64,000 nucleotides of DNA from Jannaschia sp. M317 (GCF_025141175.1 NZ_CP081155.1:592001-656000); one strand, 5' to 3'. Counted from the stretch's first letter, positions 1-10,546 are shown. Notes: a model not told the origin generated them from the sequence alone. Numbers and translations: made by a program.

Positions 1-13
1 CATTGTCTGACAT
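1..13 (-). CDS. hrcA: Possible start of hrcA (heat-inducible repressor), cut by window edge
   Basis: Read on the minus strand, the first 13 bases give ATG followed by codons for Ser-Asp-Asn. A divergent hrcA gene next to rph is the usual arrangement in alphaproteobacteria. Only four codons are visible, so the call rests on synteny alone. Confidence 0.35.
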
Positions 14-142
14 GGCATCCTCGGACGGGGCGGATGGGATTTATTCATCCCTGTGCACAGGGTCAATCACCCGCATTCACGCAAGGCTTGCACGTAGAGC
101 GGGCAAGGGCCAGAACCCCGGCACAACAACTAAGGACATTCC
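14..142. promoter_or_regulatory. Divergent intergenic region upstream of rph
   Basis: This gap lies between the putative divergent hrcA start and rph, so it should carry the rph promoter. I looked for a CIRCE inverted repeat (TTAGCACTC-N9-GAGTGCTAA) and did not see one. No convincing -35/-10 pair could be assigned. Confidence 0.35.
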
Positions 143-856
143 ATGAGACCTTCCGGCAGAGCCCTGGACCAGATGCGCGACATTTCCATCGAGGTGGGCG
201 TCACGATGCATGCCGAAGGGTCCTGCATGATCCGCTGCGGCAATACTCACGTGCTGTGCACCGCATCGCTGGAACCGCGCGTGCCGCCGTTTTTGCGCAA
301 CACCGGGCAGGGCTGGGTCACGGCAGAGTACGGCATGCTGCCGCGGGCCACGACATCGCGCATGCGTCGGGAATCTGCGGCTGGCAAACAATCGGGCAGG
401 ACCCAGGAAATCCAACGGCTGATCGGGCGGTCCCTGCGCGCGGGGATCGACCGTCAGGCCCTGGGCGAACGGCAGATCACCGTCGATTGCGACGTGATCC
501 AGGCCGACGGCGGCACCCGCTGCGCCTCGATCACCGGGGGGTGGGTTGCGCTGCGGCTGGCCGTGAACAAGTTGATGGCCGCCGGCGAGATCGTGACCGA
601 CCCGATCATCGATCACGTCGCCGCCGTGTCCTGTGGTATCTACGCTGGGCAATCGGTTCTGGATCTCGACTACCCCGAAGACAGCGAGGCCGGGACCGAC
701 GGCAATTTCGTCATGACCGGATCGGGTCAGATGATCGAGTTGCAGGCCAGCGCCGAGGGCGCGACCTTTTCCCGTGATCAGTTCGGCGAATTGATGGCCC
801 TGGCCGACAAGGGCGTCGCGGAACTTGTGGCAGCACAGAAGGCAGCCGTCGCATGA
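143..856 (+). CDS. rph: Ribonuclease PH
   Basis: Phosphorolytic 3'-5' exoribonuclease that trims tRNA 3' ends. The 237-residue product has the usual family length and features: the N-terminal [12 protein letters not shown] segment, the [10 protein letters not shown] strand, the arginine-rich TSRMRRES region, the RSLRAGID motif and the core [11 protein letters not shown] motif. ATG at 143 is chosen because it gives the family N-terminus; a longer frame starting at 34 is out of register with it. The end overlaps the rdgB start by 4 bases, so the two are probably translationally coupled. Confidence 0.96.
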   Translation: MRPSGRALDQMRDISIEVGVTMHAEGSCMIRCGNTHVLCTASLEPRVPPFLRNTGQGWVTAEYGMLPRATTSRMRRESAAGKQSGRTQEIQRLIGRSLRAGIDRQALGERQITVDCDVIQADGGTRCASITGGWVALRLAVNKLMAAGEIVTDPIIDHVAAVSCGIYAGQSVLDLDYPEDSEAGTDGNFVMTGSGQMIELQASAEGATFSRDQFGELMALADKGVAELVAAQKAAVA

Positions 857-1464
857 AACCGCTGGGCGACACCTTGCTGATCGCCACGCACAACGCGGGC
901 AAGCTGGAGGAGTTCGCCCAGCTGTTCGCGCCGCGTGGCATCACCTGCAAATCGAACGCAGATTTCAACCTGCCGGAACCGGAGGAGACCGAGAACACGT
1001 TCCTCGGCAACGCGCGCATCAAGGCGCGTGCCGCCGTCGCCGCGACAGGGTTGCCTGCCCTGGCGGACGATTCCGGGATCGAGATTGACGGCCTGAACGG
1101 GCGCCCCGGCGTTCATACCGCCGATTGGGCCGAAACCCCCGGTGGCCGCGATTTTGGCCTGGCGATGAGCCGGGCGCATCGCGAGCTGATCGAAGCAGGG
1201 GCACCACGTCCCTGGACGGCACGGTTTCGCGCGACCCTGGTGATGCTTTGGCCCGATGGGCACGAAGCCGTGTTCGAGGGGCGCGCAGAGGGCACGTTGA
1301 CCTGGCCGATCCGGGGCGCAACCGGCCATGGATATGACCCGATGTTCGTGCCAGACGGGCAACGTCTGACCTTTGCCGAAATGACCGCAGAGGCCAAGAA
1401 CGCCATGTCTCATCGTGCGGACGCACTGCGTAAGTTGATCCATGCGTTGGAGACGGAGACATGA
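853..1464 (+). CDS. rdgB: dITP/XTP pyrophosphatase (RdgB/HAM1 family)
   Basis: Hydrolyses non-canonical purine nucleoside triphosphates (dITP, XTP) to monophosphates, keeping them out of DNA. The 203-residue product opens with the substrate-binding motif [11 protein letters not shown]. It also has the [18 protein letters not shown] signature, the [12 protein letters not shown] motif and a C-terminal [10 protein letters not shown] segment that closes the active site. It overlaps rph upstream and the RidA gene downstream by 4 bases each, forming a tight operon. Confidence 0.95.
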   Translation: MKPLGDTLLIATHNAGKLEEFAQLFAPRGITCKSNADFNLPEPEETENTFLGNARIKARAAVAATGLPALADDSGIEIDGLNGRPGVHTADWAETPGGRDFGLAMSRAHRELIEAGAPRPWTARFRATLVMLWPDGHEAVFEGRAEGTLTWPIRGATGHGYDPMFVPDGQRLTFAEMTAEAKNAMSHRADALRKLIHALETET

Positions 1465-1844
1465 GCCGGCGCCTGATTTCCACCGGCTCACCGTTCGAGG
1501 CATCCATCGGATATTCCCGCGCCGTGGTGCAGGGGGACTGGTGCTTTGTCTCCGGGATCACGGGCTACGACTATGCAACGATGAAAATGCCAGACGGCAT
1601 CGCGGCGCAGGCACGCAATTGTTTCACGACGCTCGATGGCGTTCTGGAGCAAGGGGGTTTCACGTTGAACGACGTCGTCCGCGTCACCCATTATGTCACG
1701 GATCGGGCTTTGGTCGATACACTTACGCCTGTGTTAGGGTCTTGTCTGGGGTCGGTCCGTCCCGCCGCCACCATGGTGATCGCGGACCTGATGAAGCCCG
1801 AAATGCTGTATGAGTTGGAGGTCACGGCCTTCAGGGGGACGTGA
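1461..1844 (+). CDS. RidA/YjgF/YER057c family protein
   Basis: The 127-residue product has the RidA fold signature: an N-terminal SPFEASIGYSRAV segment, the FVSGITG strand and a C-terminal RPAATMVIADLM segment. Family members form trimers and many deaminate reactive enamine/imine intermediates such as 2-aminoacrylate. Whether this paralogue has that activity cannot be told from sequence. Its start overlaps rdgB (ATGA) and its stop overlaps the hemW start (TGATG). Confidence 0.85.
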   Translation: MSRRLISTGSPFEASIGYSRAVVQGDWCFVSGITGYDYATMKMPDGIAAQARNCFTTLDGVLEQGGFTLNDVVRVTHYVTDRALVDTLTPVLGSCLGSVRPAATMVIADLMKPEMLYELEVTAFRGT

Positions 1845-3013
1845 TGGAGAATTGGCAGCGGGGCGGCTTTGGAATTTATGTCCATTGGCCATTTTGTGCT
1901 GCGAAATGTCCCTATTGCGACTTTAACAGTCATGTCGTGTCCCACGTGGATCAGGCCCGTTGGCTGCGCGCTTTTGAGGCCGAACTGTCGTACTGGGCGG
2001 ACCAGACACCCGGGCGCGTCGTGTCGTCAGTATTCTTCGGAGGCGGAACGCCATCGTTGATGTTGCCGAACGTAGTGGCCGGTATTCTGGACGCGATACG
2101 CCGCCACTGGACGCCTGCCAACGATCTGGAAGTCACGTTGGAAGCCAATCCGACCTCTGTCGAAGCCGCGAAGTTTGCCGAGTTCGTAGGTGCAGGCGTG
2201 ACGCGGTTTTCGGTCGGACTGCAGGCGTTGAACGATGCGGATCTGAAGGCGCTTGGCCGACTGCATACCGTGGCAGAAGGTCGGCGGGCGTTCGAGATTG
2301 CCCGGTCTGTTTGCGACCGGGTGTCCTTTGACCTGATCTATGCGCGGCAACATCAGGACGAGGCCACCTGGCGGCGGGAACTGACCGAGGCAGTGTCCTT
2401 TGGCTCGGAGCATCTGTCCCTCTATCAACTGACGATAGAGGACGGAACGGCGTTCGGCGCGCGTGCCGCGGCGGGACGCCTGGCCGGGTTGCCGGACGAG
2501 GACCGTGGAGCCGATATGTACGAGATGACGCAGGATATCTGCGAAGCAGCCGGGCTGAGCCGATACGAGGTCAGCAATCACGCGGCCCCTGGTGCAGCCT
2601 GTCGGCACAATCTTGTCTATTGGCGCGGCGGGGATTGGCTGGGTGTCGGACCGGGTGCCCATGGTCGGGTTGGGCTTTCCCAAGGTCGGGCCGCCACGGT
2701 GAATAGGCGCGCCCCTGGCGACTGGTTGACGTCCGTAGAGGGTAAGGGACACGGGCTTGCAACCCTTGAAAACCATCAAACCATTGAAATTGCAGAAGAA
2801 TATATATTTATGTCCCTCCGCATGACTGAAGGGGCCGACCTGGCGGTCCTTGCGGATCTGGGATTTCAGATCACGCCGACCAGGGTTCAGGGCTTGCTGT
2901 CAGACGATCTAGCGACCGTCGAGAACCGTCACCTGGTCCTGAGCGAAACCGGGACGATGGTCCTGAACCGGGCCGTGGGCGCTTTGCTACCTCTCGAACC
3001 CCTGGGAAAGTAG
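1844..3013 (+). CDS. hemW: HemW-type radical SAM heme chaperone
   Basis: Radical SAM protein of the HemN/HemW group. The CxxxCxxC cluster motif is present (FCAAKCPYCDFNSH), with the HemW-like aromatic FNSH tail, followed by FFGGGTPSLM and LEANPTSVE. HemW (once called HemN-like coproporphyrinogen oxidase) binds heme and delivers it to acceptor proteins; true HemN usually carries a longer N-terminus. ATG at 1844 sits 5 bases after a GGGGG ribosome site; GTG at 1841 is an alternative. The 3' end overlaps convergent parB by 27 bases. Confidence 0.88.
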   Translation: MENWQRGGFGIYVHWPFCAAKCPYCDFNSHVVSHVDQARWLRAFEAELSYWADQTPGRVVSSVFFGGGTPSLMLPNVVAGILDAIRRHWTPANDLEVTLEANPTSVEAAKFAEFVGAGVTRFSVGLQALNDADLKALGRLHTVAEGRRAFEIARSVCDRVSFDLIYARQHQDEATWRRELTEAVSFGSEHLSLYQLTIEDGTAFGARAAAGRLAGLPDEDRGADMYEMTQDICEAAGLSRYEVSNHAAPGAACRHNLVYWRGGDWLGVGPGAHGRVGLSQGRAATVNRRAPGDWLTSVEGKGHGLATLENHQTIEIAEEYIFMSLRMTEGADLAVLADLGFQITPTRVQGLLSDDLATVENRHLVLSETGTMVLNRAVGALLPLEPLGK

Positions 3014-3883
3014 GCCGCAAAGCTGGTCGAGTTGATCAAGCGAACGGTAGCGCAGGCGCAGTTCGCCGCCTTCGTCCCCTGTCTGATGATCGATCTGAAC
3101 CCGAAGGCCGAGCGCCGCCGAGAGATCCCCCTCAAGCGCCAAGGTATCGGCGTCTTTGTCAGGCGTTGCCTTGCTGCTTCGAGGGGCCGATTTTGCGGGT
3201 TCCCCTTTCGCCAAACGCTCGGTCTCGCGAACCGAAAGACCGCGTCGGATCACTTCGTTGGCCAGCGCCTCTGGATTGTCCGAACTGATCAGGGCGCGGG
3301 CATGACCAGCCGACAGGCGGCCATCCCGCAGCATATCCTGAACCGCATCGGGAAGCTTTAGCAGGCGCATCAGGTTTGCGATGTGGCTGCGAGACTTGCC
3401 AAGGACCGAAGACAGCTTTTCTTGCGTATGTCCGAACCGGTCGATCAACTGGCGAAAACCAAGTGCTTCCTCGATCGCATTCAGATCATCACGCTGAATA
3501 TTCTCGACGATGGCAACTTCGAGAACTTCGGTATCGTTGAAATTTCGGATGATCACCGGAACAGAATGAAGGCCGCAGCGCTGCGCCGCGCGCCAACGAC
3601 GTTCACCCGCGACGATCTCGTAGGATTCCGCTGCGTCAGACACGGGCCGCACGATCAGCGGCTGAAGCACACCTTTTTCGGAGATCGACGCCGCCAAGTC
3701 AGACAGACGATCCTCGTCGAAACTACGGCGGGGCTGATCCGGATTCGGACGGATCATTTCTATCGCAATCTCGCGGTCGGGATTGGCGCGGCGACCAGTC
3801 GCGTCGCTTGCGTCGACACCCACGTCCGCCATGAGCGCTGAAAGACCGCGGCGCATCGGCTTCTTTTGCGTGAAATCAGACAT
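2987..3883 (-). CDS. parB: Chromosome partitioning protein ParB
   Basis: CTP-dependent DNA clamp that loads at parS and partners ParA in origin segregation. The 298-residue product has the N-terminal EIAIEMIRPNPDQPRRSF segment, the CTP-binding box (ENIQRDDLNAIEEA and AGERRWRA), a central helix-turn-helix (LSSVLGKSRSHIANLMRLLKLP) and a C-terminal dimerisation domain. It overlaps parA by 8 bases in one operon. Its two apparent binding sites lie in the neighbouring rsmG and mnmG. Confidence 0.96.
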   Translation of the reverse strand: MSDFTQKKPMRRGLSALMADVGVDASDATGRRANPDREIAIEMIRPNPDQPRRSFDEDRLSDLAASISEKGVLQPLIVRPVSDAAESYEIVAGERRWRAAQRCGLHSVPVIIRNFNDTEVLEVAIVENIQRDDLNAIEEALGFRQLIDRFGHTQEKLSSVLGKSRSHIANLMRLLKLPDAVQDMLRDGRLSAGHARALISSDNPEALANEVIRRGLSVRETERLAKGEPAKSAPRSSKATPDKDADTLALEGDLSAALGLRVQIDHQTGDEGGELRLRYRSLDQLDQLCGLLSQGFER

Positions 3884-4661
3884 GTTCTGTCACCTTATCT
3901 TGTGCGTGCCTTTCGCGCAGTTCCGTGGCCAGGGCGCGGTAGGCGATGGCACCGCGGGACGTTGGATCATAGTTGAGCACGGGCATGGCATAGCTGGGCG
4001 CTTCGCTGAGCCGGACGTTGCGGGGAATCTTGGTCTCAAACACCAATTCCCCCAGATTGCTGCGGGCGTCTTCCTCGACCTGGACGCACAGGTTGTTACG
4101 ACGATCGAACATCGTGAGGACAATCCCCTCAACCCGTAGATCCGGGTTTGCAGTCTCCCGTACCTCTCGAACGGTCAGGAGAAGCTGAGACAGACCTTCG
4201 AGCGCGAAGAACTCCGCTTGCAGCGGTACGAGAACTGAATCCGAGGCAACTAGGGAATTGATGGTCAGCAAGCTAAGAGACGGAGGGCAGTCAATCAGAA
4301 CATAGTCATAATCCGCAGGTCGTAGGCGAAGCGCATTCCGCAGATGAACAACGCGCCGTGCGGTCGACATGAGCTCGGCATCCGCAGAGCTGAGATCCAT
4401 CGTGGCAGGAATGATTTCGAGATTTTCTACGTCGGTCTTGCGCGCCAGATCGTTCGCGGAGGCGTCCGAAAGGAGCAGGTCATAGACCGTTTTCGCGCGT
4501 GTATCCCTTGAAATACCAAGCCCCGTCGATGCGTTCCCTTGAGGATCGAGATCAATGACAAGCACCCGCTCTCCGCGCATTGCGAGAGCCGCTCCGAGAT
4601 TGATGGCGGTTGTCGTCTTGCCGACACCACCTTTCTGATTGGCGACGCTTATGATGCGCAT
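3876..4661 (-). CDS. parA: Chromosome partitioning ATPase ParA
   Basis: Deviant-Walker ATPase that moves ParB-parS complexes. The 261-residue product starts MRIISVANQKGGVGKTTTAINLG, showing the signature-lysine Walker A motif KGGVGKT at residues 10-16. It continues with LVIDLDPQGNASTGLG and DCPPSLSLLTINSL. There is no N-terminal DNA-binding extension, as expected for the chromosomal type. It starts 1 base after rsmG ends. Confidence 0.97.
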   Translation of the reverse strand: MRIISVANQKGGVGKTTTAINLGAALAMRGERVLVIDLDPQGNASTGLGISRDTRAKTVYDLLLSDASANDLARKTDVENLEIIPATMDLSSADAELMSTARRVVHLRNALRLRPADYDYVLIDCPPSLSLLTINSLVASDSVLVPLQAEFFALEGLSQLLLTVREVRETANPDLRVEGIVLTMFDRRNNLCVQVEEDARSNLGELVFETKIPRNVRLSEAPSYAMPVLNYDPTSRGAIAYRALATELRERHAQDKVTEHV

Positions 4662-4662
4662 T

Positions 4663-5271
4663 CTAATGCTCTTTCCGCCTCAGGTTTCTTATAACAAGAA
4701 TACGACCGTCGGACTCTGCGCGAACCTGTCGTGCGTCCAAATCGTATTCCCAAGTATCCGATGCGACTGCATGTTCATCAGCCCAGGATCGGCCCTTTGG
4801 GAATACACAAGTTGTCCCAACCGTTCCATGACGTTCTACAAATTTTAGCAGATCCGTGAGAGGCGCAAGGGCCCGCGCGCTGATGACTGTTGCCTTTTTG
4901 GGGGGCGCGGCTTCGATCCGATTGGCTAGAATTTCCAGATTCAGGCCGAGTTCACGCCGCACCGCACGAAGAAACTCACACTTGCGCTTGTCGCTTTCCA
5001 GCAGAATTATCTTCGTGTCCCGGTTCAGAATTGCAGCGACAACTCCGGGGAGGCCTGCGCCGGTTCCAAGATCAAGCCAGGTATCAGGTTCGTTCTCGAT
5101 GCACTGAACTGCGTCGATACTGTCCAGGATATGCCTGTTCCAGAGATCATCGACGGTAGAGGCTCCGATCAGGTTAATGCGACGGTTCCATTTCAGCAGG
5201 ACCTCAGCATAGGCGTTCAGATCCGATAGTGTTTCACGTGAAACGTCGGGGAGGAAAGCGTCATCGATCAT
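4663..5271 (-). CDS. rsmG: 16S rRNA (guanine-N7)-methyltransferase RsmG (GidB)
   Basis: SAM-dependent methyltransferase that modifies G527 of 16S rRNA (E. coli numbering); its loss gives low-level streptomycin resistance in several bacteria. The 202-residue product shows [27 protein letters not shown], the SAM loop [13 protein letters not shown] and [12 protein letters not shown]. The codons for the early VSRET residues coincide with a parS palindrome. The gene lies between mnmG (4-base overlap) and parA. Confidence 0.95.
   Translation of the reverse strand: MIDDAFLPDVSRETLSDLNAYAEVLLKWNRRINLIGASTVDDLWNRHILDSIDAVQCIENEPDTWLDLGTGAGLPGVVAAILNRDTKIILLESDKRKCEFLRAVRRELGLNLEILANRIEAAPPKKATVISARALAPLTDLLKFVERHGTVGTTCVFPKGRSWADEHAVASDTWEYDLDARQVRAESDGRILVIRNLRRKEH
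5230..5245. promoter_or_regulatory. parS site 1
   Basis: The 14-base perfect palindrome GTTTCACGTGAAAC at 5231-5244 matches the core of the conserved bacterial parS site bound by ParB. It lies inside the 5' end of rsmG, a common position for parS. Confidence 0.95.
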
Positions 5272-7154
5272 GCTGTCTGCCGCTGAGACCGCTTGAGCGC
5301 GCTCAACAACGCAATGATCGCAGCCGGTGTGGCACCCTCAATCCGACTTGCTTGGGCAACGGTTTCAGGACCAATGCGGGCAAACTTCTCGGCAATCTCA
5401 TGGCTGATCCCATGAACATTGGAAAAATCGAAATCTGCGGGAATGATCATTGCCTCATCTCGGCTGAGGGCCTGGATGTCTCTGGCCTGTCGTTCTTCGT
5501 AAATCGCGTAAAGCGCGTTTCGCTGAACTTGTGTCAGAACCTCCAACGACCAGCTGCCTCCAGCAGGCCACACCGAAAGAAGGTCTTCAATCTGAACCGA
5601 CTGCTGGGCCATAACGTCCCAAACGCTACGGCTGGCCGTGCTGTTCCCAGCAGGAAAGCCTGCGTGCCGCGCTTGATCCGCCGAAAGTTTACTGTCTTTC
5701 GCGGAGGACGTGCAGTCAAGTACCTGTTCCGTCTTCCAACTGAACACTGAAGAACGATCTGGCGAAATTAATCCCAACGCACGTCCAAAATCGGTAAGAC
5801 GGGCGTCCGCATTGTCTGCTCTCAAGGTAAGACGATACTCCGCCCTGGAGGTGAACATACGATAGGGCTCCGTCACACCGCGCGTAACGAGATCGTCGAC
5901 CATAACACCGATGTAGGAACGTGAGCGTTCAAAGATGGCTGCTTCTAGCTGAAGATGCTGACGAGCAGCATTCGTGCCAGCCACCAGTCCCTGGGCGGCT
6001 GCCTCTTCGTAGCCTGTGGTGCCATTTATCTGACCAGCTAGGAAGAGTCCGGGAATGGCACGCAGCTCAAGCGACCGCGACAGAGCCCTGGGATCCAGAT
6101 AGTCGTATTCAATTGCATATCCGGGCTGGACAATCTCTGCCTGCTCCAGACCAACAATTGATCGGACGTAAGCGTCCTGAACATCCTCCGGCAGCGAGGT
6201 GGAGATTCCGTTAGGGTATACAAGGTCCGAATCCAAACCCTCGGGCTCCAGAAAGATCTGATGGCTCGTCTTTTCCGCAAAGCGGACGACTTTATCCTCG
6301 ATGGATGGACAGTAGCGCGGACCGATCCCGGAGACATGGCCCCCATACATTGCAGATCGTTCTAGATTGCTACGGATAATGTCATGCGTCTGCTGATTGG
6401 TATGAGTGATGCCGCACTGAACTTGCTTCAATGCAGGACGTCCATTGTTCAAGAAAGAGAACATCACCGGCGGTTCATCGCCGTCCTGCATCTCCAACAC
6501 GTCCCAGTCTATTGATGATCGCCGCAAACGAGGTGGCGTGCCGGTCTTCAATCTACCAAACGGAAGTCCCATAGACCGCAACCGTTTGGCCAGCGCGTTC
6601 GACGGCTTCCCACCTTGGCGGCCGCCGGAAAGGGCACGATCACCGATAAGAATGACGCCACCAAGAAACGTGCCGGTCGTCAGAACAACCTGATTGGATC
6701 GAAGGATATCGCCGGTGGCCAGAGCCACGCCTACGACCTTTCCAGAATGATCCAACTCAAGATCGACGACTTCACCAAGGACAACATCAACGTTTTCGGC
6801 CGCCTCAATGACGGCACTCATCGTCGATTTGTAAACATCCCGGTCCGCTTGTGCGCGAGGTCCTTGAACCGCGGGGCCCTTGCGTCGGTTCAGCAGCCGA
6901 AACTGAATTCCAGCTGCATCCGCCACGATCCCCATGGCACCACCAAGCGCGTCAATCTCGCGAACCAAGTGACCCTTACCGAGCCCCCCAATCGCGGGAT
7001 TACACGACATGACGCCAAGATCATCTGCACGCATTGTCACAAGCGCGACACGCACACCGATGCGCGCTGCGGCCAAGGCCGCTTCGCAACCTGCATGCCC
7101 GCCGCCGATGATGATCACATCGTAGTCCAGATGTTTCACGTGAAACCTCGTCAT
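5268..7154 (-). CDS. mnmG: tRNA uridine 5-carboxymethylaminomethyl modification enzyme MnmG (GidA)
   Basis: FAD-dependent partner of MnmE that builds the cmnm5 group on U34 of certain tRNAs. The 628-residue product has the dinucleotide-binding motif [20 protein letters not shown] near the N-terminus. The family signatures [15 protein letters not shown] and [17 protein letters not shown] follow, with a C-terminal helical domain that docks MnmE. A second parS site covers the first codons. The gene overlaps mnmE and rsmG by 4 bases each. Confidence 0.97.
   Translation of the reverse strand: MTRFHVKHLDYDVIIIGGGHAGCEAALAAARIGVRVALVTMRADDLGVMSCNPAIGGLGKGHLVREIDALGGAMGIVADAAGIQFRLLNRRKGPAVQGPRAQADRDVYKSTMSAVIEAAENVDVVLGEVVDLELDHSGKVVGVALATGDILRSNQVVLTTGTFLGGVILIGDRALSGGRQGGKPSNALAKRLRSMGLPFGRLKTGTPPRLRRSSIDWDVLEMQDGDEPPVMFSFLNNGRPALKQVQCGITHTNQQTHDIIRSNLERSAMYGGHVSGIGPRYCPSIEDKVVRFAEKTSHQIFLEPEGLDSDLVYPNGISTSLPEDVQDAYVRSIVGLEQAEIVQPGYAIEYDYLDPRALSRSLELRAIPGLFLAGQINGTTGYEEAAAQGLVAGTNAARQHLQLEAAIFERSRSYIGVMVDDLVTRGVTEPYRMFTSRAEYRLTLRADNADARLTDFGRALGLISPDRSSVFSWKTEQVLDCTSSAKDSKLSADQARHAGFPAGNSTASRSVWDVMAQQSVQIEDLLSVWPAGGSWSLEVLTQVQRNALYAIYEERQARDIQALSRDEAMIIPADFDFSNVHGISHEIAEKFARIGPETVAQASRIEGATPAAIIALLSALKRSQRQTA
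7132..7147. promoter_or_regulatory. parS site 2
   Basis: A second copy of the perfect 14-base palindrome GTTTCACGTGAAAC at 7133-7146, in the first codons of mnmG. It is about 1.9 kb from site 1 and 3.2 kb from the putative origin. Confidence 0.95.
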
Positions 7155-8431
7155 TTTCCCAGACAGAACGACGAGAAGATCTCGTCCAGCACCGCTTCCA
7201 TATCTACGCCGCCAATCATTCCATGCAAGCTTTGCGCCACCGCCCGCAACCCCTCGACCGAGAACTCAACCGGGGCCTGACCCAGATCTCTCAGGATTAC
7301 TGACAGCTCTTCGACCGAATTTCTCAATGCCAACTCATCCCGCTGCCTGGAAACGAAGCCCGCCGATTCGACGCGTCTGGCCAGAATCTCCGAAACTCTC
7401 ACCAAGAGCTCACTCACCCCCTGACCAGTGACAGCCGATATGTCGCCGGGGCGAAGGTCAGATTTGGAACGGAGAATGATGTCTTCCTCCTGAACGGCTA
7501 CCAAGCTTCGAAGGTCACCCTCATCCTCTTGCAGGAAGATTCTAAGATCCGCCGTAACAGCCCGTTTCTTGGCGCGATCTACACCGATCTGTTCCACCGG
7601 ATCATCCGTTTCCCGAAGCCCCGCCGTATCGAGAAACACGACACGGATGCCATCGACATCTACCGCACGCTCGATGATGTCCCGCGTCGTACCAGGGATA
7701 TCCGAGATAATCGAAACATCTGATGATGTTAACTTATTGATTAAAGATGATTTTCCAGAATTAGGCGGCCCGACAAGCGCCACTTCGAACCCACTTCTCA
7801 GACTTCTCGCGTGCGTCACGCCCGCCAGTTCATGCGTCAACTCCGACGAAAGCCGCATCAACAGATCCCGCACTTCTGGCGTGACATCCTCCGGCACCTC
7901 CTCATCCGCGAAATCGATGGTCGCCTCCAACAAGGCCATCGCCCGGATCGTCATGGCACGCCAGCCGGACAGACGTGTCGACATCTCGCCGCTCATGACC
8001 CGCATCGCTTCTCGTCGTTGGACTTCGGTCTCGGCCTCGATGATATCCGCAAGCCCCTGGACCTCGGTCAGGTCCAGACGTTCATTCAACAGGGCACGAC
8101 GCGTAAATTCCCCAGGGTCCGCCATACGAACGCCGTCCAGGGCCCCAAGACGTGCCAACATCGCCCGCATGACGGCAATGCTGCCATGCAATTGAAATTC
8201 AACAACATCTTCGCCTGTAAAACTCGCGTCAGCATCGAAACGCAAAACCAGAGCTTCGTCGATCACACCACCATCCGCATCACGCAACTTGCGAAGGCTG
8301 GCGACACGCGCAGGGGTCTCGGTCACACCGAACCACGCCATGACCTGCCCGACCTGTGGCCCGGATACCCGGATCACAGACACCCCGGCCTTACCCGGGG
8401 CGGTGGCCTGCGCGAAGATGGTATCGGACAT
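7151..8431 (-). CDS. mnmE: tRNA modification GTPase MnmE (TrmE)
   Basis: GTPase that acts with MnmG in U34 tRNA modification. The 426-residue product has the N-terminal tetrahydrofolate-binding domain ([24 protein letters not shown]) and a G domain with [23 protein letters not shown] and DTAGLRET. It ends in the diagnostic FCLGK tail, whose Cys is catalytic. The G4 region is hard to match to the usual NKxD (RSKSDL is seen instead), a variation known in some members. Confidence 0.95.
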   Translation of the reverse strand: MSDTIFAQATAPGKAGVSVIRVSGPQVGQVMAWFGVTETPARVASLRKLRDADGGVIDEALVLRFDADASFTGEDVVEFQLHGSIAVMRAMLARLGALDGVRMADPGEFTRRALLNERLDLTEVQGLADIIEAETEVQRREAMRVMSGEMSTRLSGWRAMTIRAMALLEATIDFADEEVPEDVTPEVRDLLMRLSSELTHELAGVTHARSLRSGFEVALVGPPNSGKSSLINKLTSSDVSIISDIPGTTRDIIERAVDVDGIRVVFLDTAGLRETDDPVEQIGVDRAKKRAVTADLRIFLQEDEGDLRSLVAVQEEDIILRSKSDLRPGDISAVTGQGVSELLVRVSEILARRVESAGFVSRQRDELALRNSVEELSVILRDLGQAPVEFSVEGLRAVAQSLHGMIGGVDMEAVLDEIFSSFCLGK

Positions 8432-8440
8432 CGGACAAGA

Positions 8441-9751
8441 TCACGAATTCATCGAGTCGAAGAAATCGGAGTTCGTCTTTGTCTGTTTCAGCTTGGACAG
8501 CAGGAACTCGATCGCATCCGTCGTCCCCATCGGGTTCAGGATCCGCCGCAGTACGAACGTCTTCTGCAGGTCCTTCGGATCGACCAGCAGCTCTTCTTTT
8601 CGGGTGCCGGACTTCAGAATGTCCATGGCCGGGAACACCCGCTTGTCCGAGATCTTCCGGTCCAGAACAATCTCGCTGTTGCCGGTGCCCTTGAACTCTT
8701 CAAAGATGACTTCGTCCATGCGCGACCCGGTATCGATCAGCGCGGTCGCGATGATCGTCAGCGACCCACCTTCCTCGATGTTGCGAGCGGCACCAAAGAA
8801 CCGCTTGGGCCGCTGCAGCGCGTTTGCATCGACACCACCTGTCAGAACCTTGCCCGAAGACGGCACAACCGTGTTGAACGCCCGTCCCAGGCGCGTGATC
8901 GAATCCAGCAAGATGACGACATCGCGCTTGTGCTCTACCAGGCGTTTGGCCTTTTCGATCACCATTTCCGATACCGCCACGTGCCGCGTCGCCGGTTCAT
9001 CGAAGGTCGAGGAAATCACCTCGCCCTTCACTGACCGCTGCATGTCCGTGACTTCCTCGGGCCGCTCGTCGATCAGCAGAACCATCAGATAACATTCAGG
9101 ATGGTTCTCTTCGATCGACTTGGCGATGTTCTGCATGATCACCGTCTTACCGGTCCGCGGCGGGGCTACGATCAGGGATCGCTGACCTTTGCCGATCGGT
9201 GCCACCAGATCGATGATCCGCGCCGTCCGATCCTTGATCGTCGGATCTTCGATCTCCAGCTTCAGGCGTTCGTCCGGGTAAAGCGGGGTCAGGTTATCAA
9301 AGCTGACCTTGTGACGGGTCTTCTCCGGCTCCTCGAAGTTGATCGAGGTCACCTTTGTCATCACGAAATAACGTTCGTTGTCATCGGGTGCCTGGATGAT
9401 CCCATCGACCGTGTCGCCGGTCCGCATCGAATGCGAACGGATCACTTCGGGCGACAGATAGATGTCGTCGGGACCGGGCAGATAGTTGGCCTCCGGTGCG
9501 CGCAGAAAGCCGAAGCCGTCCTGCAACACTTCCAGCACGCCTTCGCCACTGATCTCCCAGCCCTCATCGGCCCGTTCCCGCAGGATGGAGAACATAAGTT
9601 CCCCTTTCCGCATGGTGGACGCATTGTCGATTTCCAGCTCTTCGGCCATGGAAACCAGATCCTTGGGCGAGGTCGCCTTCAGATCGCGCAGGTTCAGACG
9701 TTCGGTGACTTCGGGGGCATCGGTTTCGGTGCCGGGAATATCGTCGCGCAT
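8441..9751 (-). CDS. rho: Transcription termination factor Rho
   Basis: Hexameric RNA helicase that terminates transcription. The 436-residue product contains the N-terminal helix bundle, the cold-shock-like RNA-binding domain ([30 protein letters not shown]), the Walker A loop APPRTGKT, Walker [12 protein letters not shown] and the R-loop near [11 protein letters not shown]. The gene ends 9 bases before mnmE starts. A 142-base gap upstream, before hemJ, could hold its own leader, but no structure there was convincing. Confidence 0.97.
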   Translation of the reverse strand: MRDDIPGTETDAPEVTERLNLRDLKATSPKDLVSMAEELEIDNASTMRKGELMFSILRERADEGWEISGEGVLEVLQDGFGFLRAPEANYLPGPDDIYLSPEVIRSHSMRTGDTVDGIIQAPDDNERYFVMTKVTSINFEEPEKTRHKVSFDNLTPLYPDERLKLEIEDPTIKDRTARIIDLVAPIGKGQRSLIVAPPRTGKTVIMQNIAKSIEENHPECYLMVLLIDERPEEVTDMQRSVKGEVISSTFDEPATRHVAVSEMVIEKAKRLVEHKRDVVILLDSITRLGRAFNTVVPSSGKVLTGGVDANALQRPKRFFGAARNIEEGGSLTIIATALIDTGSRMDEVIFEEFKGTGNSEIVLDRKISDKRVFPAMDILKSGTRKEELLVDPKDLQKTFVLRRILNPMGTTDAIEFLLSKLKQTKTNSDFFDSMNS

Positions 9752-9893
9752 GGCGCAGCTCCGTCAAACGGGCGCCGACCTTCGGGGCCGCGCCGGATGG
9801 GCAATTCATGGGAAACGGGGATCGGACCAGAACGGCCCACCGTTGGACCAGCAGCTAGGCGGTTCGCCGGGCGAAGTCAATCGACGGAGCGGC

Positions 9894-10331
9894 TCAGAAC
9901 GGTTTCACGATCACGGAGACGACGATCAGGATCATCAGGACCGTCGGCACCTCGTTCATCATCCTGAACCCGCGTCCCGTCCTGTCTGACGCCCCCGCAG
10001 CCAGCGCCTTGCGCTCGCCCGCGCACCACATGTGAAACACCGTCATCCCGATCACGCAGGCCGCCTTGATCCAGGCCCAGCCCGTCCCCCAGTCGACACC
10101 GCCCATTCCCACCATGATCAGACCGAACAACCAGGTGGAAATCATCGCAGGCGTCATGATCGCCTTCAACAACCGCCGTTCCATGATTTCCAGCACCGGC
10201 ATCATCTCCGGCACGGTCTTACGCTGTTCCACGTGGTAGACGAACAGCCGAGGCAAATAGAAAATCCCGGCCATCCACGCGATGACAGAGATCACATGCA
10301 GGGCCTTTGCCCAGAGATACAGATCACCCAT
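9894..10331 (-). CDS. hemJ: Protoporphyrinogen IX oxidase HemJ
   Basis: Small integral membrane protein of 145 residues beginning MGDLYLWAKALHVISVIAWMAGIFYLPRLFVYH. It has about four hydrophobic helices and conserved histidines (KALHVI, FVYHVEQ). HemJ oxidises protoporphyrinogen IX to protoporphyrin IX in many alphaproteobacteria, the step before heme and chlorophyll diverge. The start at 10331 is preferred over an upstream in-frame ATG because GGAG lies about 10 bases before it and the family N-terminus begins there. It borders the putative origin. Confidence 0.88.
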   Translation of the reverse strand: MGDLYLWAKALHVISVIAWMAGIFYLPRLFVYHVEQRKTVPEMMPVLEIMERRLLKAIMTPAMISTWLFGLIMVGMGGVDWGTGWAWIKAACVIGMTVFHMWCAGERKALAAGASDRTGRGFRMMNEVPTVLMILIVVSVIVKPF

Positions 10332-10360
10332 GTCGTCATGCTCCGCGCTTTGCCCCGATC

Positions 10361-10399
10361 TAAATATAAGAAGAAAAGAAAGGAAGATGTTGTTGATAG
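10361..10399. other. AT-rich patch, candidate DNA-unwinding element
   Basis: This patch is strongly A/T- and purine-rich on the plus strand, beginning TAAATATAAGAAGAAAAG, in surroundings that are strongly GC-rich. It may equally contain the hemJ promoter, since hemJ starts 30 bases away. Confidence 0.4.
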
Positions 10400-10401
10400 G
10401 G

Positions 10402-10487
10402 GCGGTGAATAACGGGGATTGAATCCCGCTCCCAGGGTTTTGCACATGCGGGTTGTTTCACCCCGCCCCCGCGGTGAATTCCGGGGA
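10402..10487 (+). repeat. 17-base direct repeat pair GCGGTGAATnnCGGGGA
   Basis: The copies are at 10402-10418 and 10471-10487, identical except for two central bases (AA versus TC). They are 69 bases apart. Both contain GGTGAA, which also occurs inverted as TTCACC at 10457, 10520 and 10543. Confidence 0.7.
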
Positions 10488-10525
10488 GGAATCGGGCCCG
10501 ATCGCTGCAGGCATGGTGTTTCACC

Positions 10526-10546
10526 TGTGGACAGAACTGTGGTTCA
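10526..10546. other. Pair of degenerate DnaA-like boxes
   Basis: On the minus strand, 10526-10534 reads CTGTCCACA and 10538-10546 reads TGAACCACA. Each matches the consensus TTATCCACA at 7 of 9 positions. The second matches the Caulobacter-type TGATCCACA at 8 of 9. They have the same orientation and are 12 bases apart. Confidence 0.4.

Noticed and set aside
1..142. CIRCE operator near hrcA/rph
   Set aside because: No TTAGCACTC/GAGTGCTAA inverted repeat is seen.
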